Below, one piece after another: positions 51,301 through 63,300 of a stretch of 64,000 nt of DNA. Each line of letters starts with the position of its first letter. The stretch's first letter is position 1. A model generated the notes under the pieces. It did not search any database, was not told the DNA's origin, and saw only the letters and a list, made by a program, of their open reading frames with translations. Where the stretch lies: assembly GCF_022374895.2 (NCBI RefSeq), contig NZ_CP092423.2, positions 2,666,001 to 2,730,000 on the forward strand, in the 5' to 3' direction. This DNA is from Mycobacterium lentiflavum. GTDB taxonomy: Bacteria; Actinomycetota; Actinomycetes; Mycobacteriales; Mycobacteriaceae. The position numbers were made by a program, and so were the translations under genes.

Positions 51301-54300
51301 CGGTGACGTACCGCGAATTGGATGATGTATCGAACCGGCTGGCGCACTTGCTGATTGAGTACGGCGCGGGCCCGGGTTGCTGCGTGGCAGTGCTGTCCTC
51401 ACGCTCGGCCGAAGCGGTCGCGGCGATCGTGGCCGTACTGAAGACGGGCGCGGCCTACCTTCCGATCGACCCCGGGGTACCGGACGCCCGGATCGAATTC
51501 TTGCTCGCCGATGCCGAGCCGGTGGCAGTAGTCACCACCGCGGACCTGGCCGACCGGGTCGACGGACATGGCGTGGCCGTCGTCGACGTCGACGATCCCG
51601 CGGTGCACACCCAACCCGGCACGGCCTTGCCGGCGCCGAACATCGACGACATCGCCTATCTGATCTACACCTCCGGCACCACCGGAACCCCGAAAGGTAC
51701 TGCGGTCACGCATCACAACGTGACCCAGCTGCTGGCGTCGTTGAATGCCGGTTTGCCGGTACCCGGGGTGTGGACGCAAAGCCACTCCCTGGCCTTCGAC
51801 GTCTCGGTGTGGGAGATCTTCGGTGCGCTGCTGCGCGGTGGACGGCTCGTGGTGGTTCCCGAAGCGGTGACCCGTTCACCCGAGGAGTTCCACACGCTGC
51901 TCGTCAACGAAGGCGTCACGGTTCTCACCCAAACTCCCTCCGCGGTGGGTGTGCTCGCCACGGACGGCTTGGAATCGGTGGCGGTGGTGATGGCCGGCGA
52001 GGCCTGCCCCACCGAAGTGGTGGACCGCTGGGCACCGGGGCGGGTGATGGTCAATGCCTACGGCCCGACCGAGACGACGATGTGCGTGGCGATCAGCGCC
52101 CCGCTGGCAGCGGGCGAGGCGGTGGTGCCGATCGGGTCGCCGGTGCCGGGCGCGGCGCTGTTCGTGCTCGACGAGTGGCTGCGGCCGGTGTTACCGGGGG
52201 TGGTCGGAGAGTTGTACGTGGCGGGTGGTGGGCTCGCGGCCGGGTACATCGGCCGCGCCGAGCTGACGGCATCCCGGTTCGTGGCATGCCCGTTCGGTCA
52301 GCCGGGCACACGCATGTACCGCACCGGGGACCTGGTGCGGTGGGGTGCCGACGGCCAGCTGCAGTACCTGGGCCGCGCGGACGAGCAGGTCAAGATTCGC
52401 GGCTACCGCATCGAGCTCGGCGAGGTGCAGACGGCGCTGGCCCGCCTGGACGGCGTGCAGCAGGCGGTGGTGATCGCCCGCCAGGACCGCCCCGACGCCG
52501 TGCGCCTGGTCGGGTATCTCACCGGGACGATCGATCCGGCGCAGGCACGCGCGGCGCTGGGCGAACGGCTGCCCGCCTACATGGTGCCGTCCGCAGTGAT
52601 GGTGTTGCCGGAGCTGCCGCTGACATCCAACGGGAAACTCGACACCCGCGCCCTCCCGACGCCCGAATACACCGCCGGGGTATACCGGGCGCCGGGCAAT
52701 GCCGTCGAGGAGATCCTGGCCGGCATTTACGCCCAAGTGCTCGGCGTCGAGCGAGTCGGGGTCGACGACTCGTTCTTCGACCTTGGTGGGGACAGCATTT
52801 CGGCGATGCGGGTGATCGCCGCGATCAACACCACCCTCAGTGCCGCCCTCGTGGTGCGCACCGTATTCGAGTCGCCCACCGTCTCCCAGTTGGCGACCCG
52901 GCTGAATGAGGGGACCAGTTGGCTCGAGCCGCTGGTAGCGGTCGAGCGACCGGCGGCGATTCCATTGTCGTTCGCGCAGAGCCGGTTGTGGTTTCTCGAG
53001 CAGCTGCAAGGACCCTCGGCGATCTACAACATGGCCGTCGCGTTGCGCCTGGACGGGCCGCTCGACGCGCAGGCGTTGGGTGCCGCACTGACCGATGTCG
53101 TGACCCGCCACGAAAGCCTGCGAACCTTGTTCATTGCCCCCGAGGGAACACCGCAGCAAGTCGTGGTGCCCGTCGATCGCGCCCAGGTGGACTGGCAGAT
53201 CGTCGACGCCAGCGAATGGCCGGCGGCCCGGCGTGACGAGGCGGTCGACGCCGCGACGCGCTACACGTTCAACGTGGAGACCGAAATACCGTTGCGCGCC
53301 AGGCTGTTCCGCATCGCCCAGGAAGAGCATGTACTGGTGGCCGTGGTGCACCATATCGCCGCCGACGGCTGGTCGATCACTCCGCTGGCCCGCGACATCG
53401 GTGTGGCCTACGCTGCCCGCTGCGCCGGGCAGTGCCCGCAGTGGGCTGATCTGCCGGTGCAGTACGTCGACTACACGCTCTGGCAGCGCGCACAATTCGG
53501 CCATCTCGACGACCGAGATGGCCCCATTGCGACACAGATCGCCTTCTGGGAGAAGACACTTGCGGGCCTGCCCGAGCGGCTGCAGTTACCGACCGATCGG
53601 CCCTACCCGGTCGTGGCCGATCAGCGCGGCGCCACGGTGGACGTGCGCTGGCCGGCGGAGTTGCAAGTGCGGGTTGACCGGTTGGCCCGTGCGCACAACG
53701 CGACCACGTTCATGGTGGTGCAGGCCGCACTGGCGGCGTTGCTGTCCACGCTCAGCGCGAGTTCCGATGTGGCGGTAGGCTTCCCGATCGCCGGACGACG
53801 CGACTCCGCGCTCGACGATCTGGTCGGCTTCTTCGTCAACACCCTGGTGCTGCGCGTCGATGTGTCCGGGGATCCCACCTTCGTCGAACTGCTGGCCCAG
53901 GTGCAACAGCGCAGCCTGGCCGCCTACGAACATCAAGATGTGCCATTCGAGGTGCTGGTCGAGCGGCTCAACCCGACCCGGTCCCTGGCCCATCATCCGC
54001 TCGTGCAGGTGCTATTGGCCTGGCAGAACCTGCCCGGGCAAAGCGACGACCCCACAGCCGGGTTGGCGCTGGGCGATGTTCGGGTCACCCCGATGCCGGT
54101 GGATACCCAGACGGCCCGGATGGATCTGACCCTGTCGCTGGGCGAACGGTGGACCGACGCCGGTGAACCCGCCGGCATCGGCGGAACGGTGGAATTCCGC
54201 TCCGATGTGTTCGACGCCGGCACCATCGCGCTGCTGACCGAACGGTTGCGGCGGATGCTGATGGCGATCACGGCCGATCCCACGCAGGCGTTGTCGGCTG

Positions 54301-57300
54301 TTGACCTGCTGGACGCGACCGAGCACCGTCGGCTCGATGAACTCGGAAACCGGGCGGTGTTGACCCAGCCGGCGACCGCGACGCCGTCGATTCCGGTGCT
54401 GTTCGCCGAACAGGTCGGCCGCACCCCGGACGGCGTGGCCGTCACCTGCGACGGCCGATCGATGACCTACCGAGAGCTCGACGAGACCTCCAACCGCATG
54501 GCGGAGTTGTTGGTCGGTCATGGGGCGAAACCGGGTTCGTCTGTGGCGTTGCTGCTTTCGCGATCCACCGAGGCGATCGTAGCGATCATCGCGGTGCTGA
54601 AATCGGGGGCAGCCTACCTGCCGATCGATCCAGCACTGCCGGCCGCCCGCATCGGATTCGTGTTGGCCGACGCGACGCCGGTTGCGGTGATCACTACCGC
54701 TGCGCTGGCAGACCGGCTCGACGGGCACGGTGTCGCGATCATCGATGCCGAGGCCCCCGGGTTGCAGGGGCACCCAAGTATCGCGCTGCCCGCACCCGCC
54801 GCCGACGATATCGCGTACTTGATCTACACCTCCGGCACCACCGGTGTCCCCAAAGGTGTTGCGGTCAGCCACCGCAACGCCGCACAGCTGCTCACCGGCA
54901 TGGCTTCGGAACCACCCTTCGGCGGGGTGTGGTCGCAATGGCATTCGCTGGCCTTTGACGTCTCGGTATGGGAGATCTTCGGTGCCCTGTTGCACGGCGG
55001 CCGACTGGTCGTGGTGCCGGAGTCGGTGGCGCGCTCACCGGAAGACTTCCACGCGTTGCTGGTCGCCGAGCACGTCAACGTGCTGAGCCAAACTCCCTCG
55101 GCGGCAGGGATGTTGTCGCCCGAGGGGCTCGACGTCACGGCATTGGTGGTGGCCGGTGAGGCGTGTCCGGCCGAGCTGGTCGAGCGCTGGGCGCCGGGCC
55201 GGATCATGGTCAACGCCTACGGCCCGACCGAGGCGACGGTCTATGCGGCCGTCAGCGCACCGCTGGCCGCGGGATCCGATGTCGTGCCGATCGGCTCACC
55301 GGTGCCGGGCGCTGCGCTTTTCGTACTCGACAAATGGCTGCGTCCGGTCCCGGCCGGCGTGGTCGGCGAATTGTATGTCGCCGGTTCCGGTGTGGCAGTG
55401 GGGTATTGGCAGCGTGCCTCATTGACGGCAGCGCGGTTTGTGGCGTGCCCGTTCGGGGCGGCCGGGGCCCGGATGTATCGGACCGGAGACCTGGTGTGCT
55501 GGGGTGCCGACGGGCAGCTGCAATACCTGGGCCGTGCCGACGAGCAGGTCAAGATCCGTGGTTATCGGATCGAACTCGGGGAGGTTCAGGCGGCGCTGGC
55601 CAACGTGGATGGCGTGCAGCAGGCCGTCGTGGTTGCCCGTGCGGACCGCCCCGGCGAAAAGCGCCTCGTGGGGTATGTCACCGGCGACGCCGACGCGGCC
55701 GGTGTGCGTGCGGCGCTGGCTGAGCGGCTGCCGTCGTACATGATTCCGGCCGCGGTGGTGCCGATCGAGACGCTTCCGCTGACCGCCAATGGAAAACTCG
55801 ACATTCGCGCCCTGCCTGCGCCGGAATACGGCTCCGGCGAATATCGTGCGCCCGACACCGCCGTCGAGGAGATCTTGGCCGGCATTTACGCCGAGGTGCT
55901 CGGGCTACAGCGCGTCGGCGTAGACGATTCGTTCTTCGACCTTGGCGGGGACAGTATTTCGTCGATGCAGGTGGTGACCCGGGCCCGGGCGGCCGGTCTG
56001 GTCTGCAAGACCCGCGATATTTTCGTGGAGCAGACCGTGGCGCGGCTGGCGCGGGTAGCCTGCCTGGTCAGCGACGACGATGTGATCGACGAGGGCGTAG
56101 GGGAACTGCCCCCAACCCCGATCATGCGGTGGCTGCACAGCGTGGACGGCCCGGTGGACCAGTTCAACCAGACGGTGGTGGTGCAGGCGCCCGCCGGGGT
56201 GTGCGAGCCCGATGTCGCAACTGTGTTGCAGGCGTTGGTGGATCGGCATCCCATGCTGCGGGCGCGCATCGACGACGCCTGGGCGCTGACGGTGCCCGCG
56301 GCAGGCGCGGTAGACGCACGCGCACGCCTGCGGTCGGTGGATGTGTTGACCGACGCGGCGTTGGTGGCGGCACGGTCCCTGCTGGATCCGGCCGCCGGGA
56401 TCATGCTCAGCGCGTTGTGGGTTACCTCCACCAGCCAGTTGGTGGTGATCATTCACCACCTGGCCGTCGACGGCGTGTCCTGGCGAATCCTGTTGGAGGA
56501 CTTGAACATCGCCTGGGCTCAGCACCAGGGCGGGCAGCCGGTGGCGCTGCCGCCCGGCGGCACGTCGTTCCAGAGGTGGGCTGCACTGCTCACCGAGCAC
56601 GCCCGACACCCCGATATCACGGCGCACGCGGCCAGCTGGCAGGCCGTGGCCGCGACTCCGGCTGCGTTGCCCGCCGTGCAGGCCGGCGTCGATACCTACC
56701 AGAGCGCCGGGCACCTCTCGGCGGAGCTGGACGTCGAGACCACCCGGACGCTGCTGGCTGACGTGCCCGCCGCGTTCCACGCCGGGATCGACGACATTCT
56801 GTTGATCGCACTGGCCTTGGCGGTGGCCGAATTCCTCGGCAACCACGACGCGCCGATCGGTATCGACGTCGAGGGCCACGGCCGTCACGAGGAGTTGGCC
56901 GACGTCGACCTGTCCCGCACCGTCGGGTGGTTTACCACCAAATACCCGGTGTCGCTGACGGTCCAGGAACTGTCCTGGGCGCACGTGGCCGCCGGCGATG
57001 CGGCGCTCGGCGCTGCGCTCAAGCATGCCAAGGAACAGCTGCGCGCCCTTCCCGACGGTCTGACCTACGGGCTGCTGCGCTATCTGAACGACGACGTCGA
57101 TCTGGACGGCGCCGACCCCCCGATCGGATTCAATTACCTGGGGCGCCAGGGCGGTGTGGCCGCGCTCTCCGAGCAGATGTGGCGACCTGTGCAGGACGGC
57201 TGGGCGGCGACCGCCGCGGCCTCGGCCATTTCGATGCCGCTGATGCACACCCTGGGGCTCAGCGCCGCCACCGTCGACACTGACACCGGCCCTCGCCTGC

Positions 57301-60300
57301 ACGCGAATTGGACGTGGGCGCCCTCGGCACTTGATCCCGAACACGTCAGTCGGTTGAGCGGGCTGTGGTTCGAGGCCCTGGCCGGTATCTGCGCGCACGT
57401 GCGCTGTGGCGGCGGCGGGTTGACCCCGTCGGACATCGTCCCGGCCCGCTTGAGCCAACAGCAAATCGACGAGTTGCAGCGGCATCACCGAATCGCCGAC
57501 GTGCTGGCACTGACCCCGGTGCAGCAGGGCCTGCTGTTCCATGCGAACACCGCGCACGCCGGTGACGACCTGTATGCGGGACAACTGGACATCAGCGTGA
57601 CCGGACCGCTCGACCCGGATCGCCTGCGCGCGGCCGTGCAGACGGTCGTCAGCCGACACCCGCATCTGGTGGCGCGCTTCTGCGACCAGTTCGACGAGTC
57701 GGTACAAGTTATTCCCGCCGACCCAGTTGCGTCTTGGCGCTACCTCGAGCTCGATCTCGACCCGGAGATCGAAATGCTCTGTGCCGCAGAGCGGTCCGCG
57801 GTGTGCGAACTCGGCGATCAGCCCCCGTTCCGGGTGGCTTTGATCCGTACCGCCGCCGATCGGCACCGGTTGGTGCTGACCAATCACCACATCGTGCTCG
57901 ACGGCTGGTCGATGCCGATTCTGCTGGGGGAGATCTTCGCCGGCTACTACGGGCAGCGGTTGCCCGCCGCGGCGCCCTACCGCACTTTCGTCTCCTGGCT
58001 GGCCGAGCGCGACCTCGACGCCGCCCGCACGGCCTGGTCCGCGCTGTTAGCCGGCTTTGACACGCCGACGTTGGTGGGCCCACAAGATCGTCGCAAACGG
58101 GGGCAGCAGGGTGTCGAAACAACCGCATTGCCGGCCGATCTCAGCCGCGCGATCGGCGAGCTCGCGCGCTCGTGCCACACCACCGTCAACACCGTGCTGC
58201 AAGGAGCCTTCGCACAGCTGCTGTGCTGGATGACCGGACATAACGACGTCGTCTTCGGTACCACAGTCTCGGGTAGGCCTGCCGATCTGGTCGGCGCCGA
58301 CTCGATGGTCGGTCTGATGATCAATACCGTGCCGGTGCGCGCGCGTATCACCGCCGCGACCACCACCGCCGATTTGTTGAACCAACTTCAAGGTGCCTAC
58401 AACGACACGCTCGAGCACCAGCACCTGGCGCTCACCGAAATTCATCGAATCACCGCTCAAGACAACCTTTTCGACACCCTGTTCGCGTTCGAGAACTATC
58501 CGATCGACACCGGCGCGTTGCTGGGCGATCACGAGCTGAACATCACCGGCATCACCACCCGCGAGTCCACCCACTACCCGTTGACGGTGCAAGCCCAGCC
58601 GGGCCACGAGCTGCGCCTGCGCGTCGAATTCGACACCGATGTGTTCGACGCGCACGCGATCGAAACGCTGATCGGGCGATTGCGGCGCGTGCTCGCCGCG
58701 ATGACCACAGACCCGCGGCGGTGTCTGTCGTCGATGGACGTGCTGGACACCGCCGAACACGCCCAGCTGGACCGATGGGGCGACCGGGCGGTGCTGGCCA
58801 GGCCAGCGACCGGCGCGTCCATCCCGGCGCTGTTCGCCCAGTGGGTGGCCCGTACTCCCGACGCGGAGGCGATTACCTGCCGGGGTCGGTCGGTGACCTA
58901 CCAAGAGCTGGACGAGGCTTCGAACCGGCTGGCGCACTTGATGATTGCCCGTGGGGTTTGTCCGGGTGAATCGGTGGCTCTGCTATTCACCCGGTCTGCC
59001 GAGGCGATCGCGGCGATACTGGCCGTGCTGAAAACCGGTGCGGCCTACCTGCCGATCGATCCCGCGCACCCGGCAGCCCGGATCGCTTTCATGCTGGACG
59101 ACGCCCGCCCGATCGCTGCGATCACCGCCACCGCGTTCGTCGACAGATTCGACGGACAGCAGTTGGTGGTCATCGACGTCGACGATCCGGCCGTGCACGC
59201 CCAACCCTGCACCGCGCCCCCGGGCCCGCTGCCGGATGACCTCGCCCACATCATCTACACCTCGGGCACTACCGGTAAGCCCAAGGGCATGGCGGTCAGT
59301 CACCACAACGTGACTCGGTTGTTCGAGTCGCCGGTCGGCGTGGAGTTCGGGTCGCAACAGGTGTGGACCCAGTTCCACTCCTACGCATTCGATTTCTCGG
59401 TCTGGGAGATCTGGGGTGCACTGCTGCACGGCGGACGCCTGGTAGTGGTGCCGGAGTCGGTGGCCCGCTCACCAAAGGACTTCCATGCCCTGCTGGTCGC
59501 CGAGAAGGTAACGGTCTTCAGTCAAACCCCGTCCGCGGTGCGGAATCTGTCGCCCGAGGGTCTGGACGGGGCCGCGTTGGTCGTCGGGGCCGAGCCGTTG
59601 TCCGCAGAGCTGGTGGATCGCTGGGCATCCGGACGGAAACTGTTCAACGTTTACGGACCCACCGAGACAACGATATTCGCCTCCGTCAGCGCACCGCTCA
59701 CGGCGGAGTCGGGGACGCCGCCGATCGGTTCGCCGGTGCCTGGTGCCGCGTTGTTCGTGCTGGATGGCTGGCTGCGCCCGGTGCCCGCCGGAGTGGTCGG
59801 GGAGTTGTATGTGGCCGGACGCGGCGTCGGCGCCGGGTATGTGCGCCGGAGTTCGTTGAGTGCTTCGCGTTTTGTGGCCTGCCCGTTCGGCGAGCCCGGC
59901 GCGCGGATGTACCGCACCGGGGACCTGGTGCGCTGGGGCTCCGAGGGACAACTGCACTATGTAGGCCGCGCGGATGAGCAGGTCAAGATTCGTGGCTACC
60001 GCATCGAACTCGGCGAAATCCAAGCGGCCCTGGCCGATATCGACGGCGTCGAGCAGGCAGCGGTGATCGCCCGCGAAGACCGGCCGGGCGACAAGCGTTT
60101 GGTCAGCTACGTCACCGGCGTGGCCGACCCCGCCCAGACACGGACCCGATTGGCCGAGCTGCTGCCGTCCTACATGGTGCCCGCTGCGGTAGTGGTCGTG
60201 CCGGAGCTGCCATTGACGGTCAACGGGAAGCTCGACACCCGCGCCCTGCCGGCACCCGAATACGCCGCCGCCGGATATCGAGCCCCGGCAAGCCCCACCG

Positions 60301-63300
60301 AAGAGATCGTGGCCGGCATCTATGCCCAGGTGCTCGGTGTCGAGCGCGTCGGCGTAGACGACTCGTTCTTCGACCTTGGCGGGGACAGCATTTCGGCGAT
60401 GCGTCTGATCGCCGCGATCAACACCAGCCTGCAATCCGACCTCGCGGTGCGGGTCGTCTTCGAGTCGCCCACGGTCGCCGAACTTGCGCCGCGGATTGGC
60501 GCGGGGGTGAGACGGCTGCAGCCGTTGGTTGCCGGTCCGCGGCCCACGGTGTTGCCCCTGTCCTTTGCCCAACATCGGTTGTGGTTCATCGACCAATTGC
60601 ACGGTCCCTCACCGGTTTACAACGTCGCGACCGCGCTGCGGCTGGAGGGGCCGCTCGATGCCGACGCGTTGGGAACCGCGCTGACCGACGTCGTGGCCCG
60701 CCACGAAAGCCTGCGGACGCTGTTCGTGGCCCCCGACGGTCTGCCGCAGCAAGTGGTAGTCCCCACCGCGCAAGCCAGTTTCGGGTGGGAGGTGATCGAT
60801 GCCGGCACATGGTCGACGCGCCAGCTCGACGAGTCCATCGACACGGTCACCCGCCACACGTTTGACCTGGCTACCGAGATTCCCTTGCGAGCAATCCTGT
60901 TCCGGATCGGTGACCGCGAGCATGTGCTGGCCGCGGTGGTGCACCATATCGCCGCCGACGGCTGGTCGATCACCCCACTGGTGCGCGACCTGGGTGTCGC
61001 CTACGCCAGCCGGTGTGCCGGCCAGGCCCCGGGATGGGCCGAATTGCCGGTGCAGTATGTCGACTACACCCTTTGGCAGCGCGCACATTTCGGTGACCTC
61101 GACGACGACGACAGCCTGCTCGCCGCGCAATTGGCCTACTGGACGCGGACGCTCTCCGGATTGCCCGAACGGCTGCAACTTCCGACCGATCGTCCCTACC
61201 CGCTGGTCGCCGATCAGCGCGGCGCGAGTGTGGACGTCGAGTGGCCGGCAGAGTTGCAGCGGGGAGTCGTCGCCCTGGCTCGTCAGCACAACGCGACCAG
61301 CTTTATGGTGATGCAGGCGGCGCTGGCGGTGCTGCTGTCCAAGATCAGCGCCAGTTCCGATGTGGCGGTAGGCTTCCCGATCGCCGGACGGCGAGACCCC
61401 GCGCTCGACGATCTGGTTGGCTTCTTCGTCAACACGTTGGTGCTCCGGGTCGACGTCGCCGGTGATCCCAGCTTCGCCGACGTGCTGGCTCAGGTGCGCC
61501 AGCGCAGCCTGGCCGCCTACGAGCATCAGGACGTGCCTTTCGAGCTGCTGGTCGAGCGGCTCAACCCCACCCGGTCGTTGGGTCATCATCCCCTGGTCCA
61601 GGTGATGCTGGCCTGGCAGAACCTTCCCGGGCACGGCGCCGACTCCGCGGCCAGCCCGGCCCTGGGCGACGTTCAGGTTACGCCGAGGCCGGTGGATACC
61701 CAGTCGGCGCGAATGGATCTGACGTTCTCGTTAGCCGAACGCTGGACCGAGGCCGGTGAGGCCGCCGGGATCGGCGGCAGGGTGGAATTCCGCACCGATG
61801 TGTTTGACGCTCACAGCATCCAGACGCTCACCCAGCGGCTGTACCGGGTGTTGGTGGCGATGACGACCGATGCCGCGCAGGCGTTGTCGGCGGTGGAATT
61901 ACTTGATGCGACCGAGCATGCGCGTCTGGCTCAGATCGGCAACCGCGCGGCGCTGACCGGGCCGGCCAGTGCGCCGGCGTCGATTCCCTCGTCGTTCGCC
62001 GCGCAAGCCGCGCGCACTCCCGAGGCCGAGGCGCTGAGCTGGGGCGAGCGCCGGTGGACGTATCGCGAACTCGACGAGGTGTCGAACCGGCTGGCGCACG
62101 TGTTGGCCGGCCACGGGGCAGGACCGGGTTCCTTTGTGGCGCTGTTATTCTCACGATCCGCAGAGGCGATTATCTCGTTGCTCGCAGTGCTCAAGTCCGG
62201 GGCGGCCTACCTGCCCATCGACGCGGGACTGCCCGAGGCGCGGGTGCGGTTCATGCTCGCCGACGCTTCGCCGGTCGCCGTGCTCACCACTGCGGACCTG
62301 CGCCCACGGCTCGACGGGTATGGGGTGCCGGTCATCGACTTCGATGACGCGGCTGACACCGAGCCCGGCAGCGGCGTGCCGGGGCCGGGTCCGGATGACC
62401 TCGCGTACCTGATCTACACCTCGGGCACCACCGGCACACCGAAAGGCGTTGCCGTCAGCCATCGCAGTGTGACCCGGCTGTTCGACGCACTCGATACCCG
62501 CGTAGACCCGACCGGTGTGTGGTCGCAATGGCATTCACTGGCCTTCGACGTCTCGGTGTGGGAGATCTTCGGCGCCCTGCTGCACGGTGGTCGGCTGGTC
62601 GTAGTGTCCGACGAGGTGGCCCGCTCGCCGCAGGATTTCCATGCGTTGCTGGTTGCCGAGCAGGTCACCGTGCTGAGCCAGACGCCTTCTGCGGCCGGGA
62701 TGCTCGCATTGGACGGGCTGGACGCGACAATCCTGGTGGTCGCCGGCGAGGCGTGTCCGGCCGAGTTGGTCGAGCGCTGGGCGCCGGGGCACGCGATGCT
62801 CAATGCCTATGGCCCGACCGAGGCCACGGTCTACGCCGCGATCAGCGCACCGCTGACACCGGGATCGGGTGTGGTACCGATCGGCTCGCCGGTACCGGGG
62901 GCCGCCGCGTTCGTGCTCGATGCGTGGTTGCGACCGGTGCCCGCCGGTGTGGTCGGTGAGCTATACCTCGCCGGTTCCGGTGTGGCAGAAGGGTATTGGC
63001 GGCGCGCTGGGCTGAGCGCATCGCGGTTCGTGGCGTGCCCGTTCGGAGTCCCCGGAGCACGGATGTATCGGACCGGGGACCTGGTCTGCTGGGGTGCCGA
63101 CGGGCAGCTGCAATACCTGGGACGCGCCGACGATCAGGTCAAGATCCGCGGTTACCGCATCGAACTCGGCGAAATCCAGGCCGCCCTTTCGGCACTCGAT
63201 GGCGTGGATCAGGCCGTGGTGGTGGCCCGCGAAGACCATCCCGCCGCCGTGCGACTGGTCGGCTACGTGACGGGTTCGGCCGATCCATCCGAGATTCGGT

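Noticed and set aside
51377..52909. 510-codon plus-strand frame inside the NRPS
   Set aside because: It is in another frame, Arg/Gly-rich and overlapping the A4 domain, which is unmistakable in the NRPS frame.
55905..57890. 661-codon minus-strand frame opposite NRPS modules 5-6
   Set aside because: Shadow of the high-GC third codon positions of the NRPS; similar antisense frames recur opposite every module.
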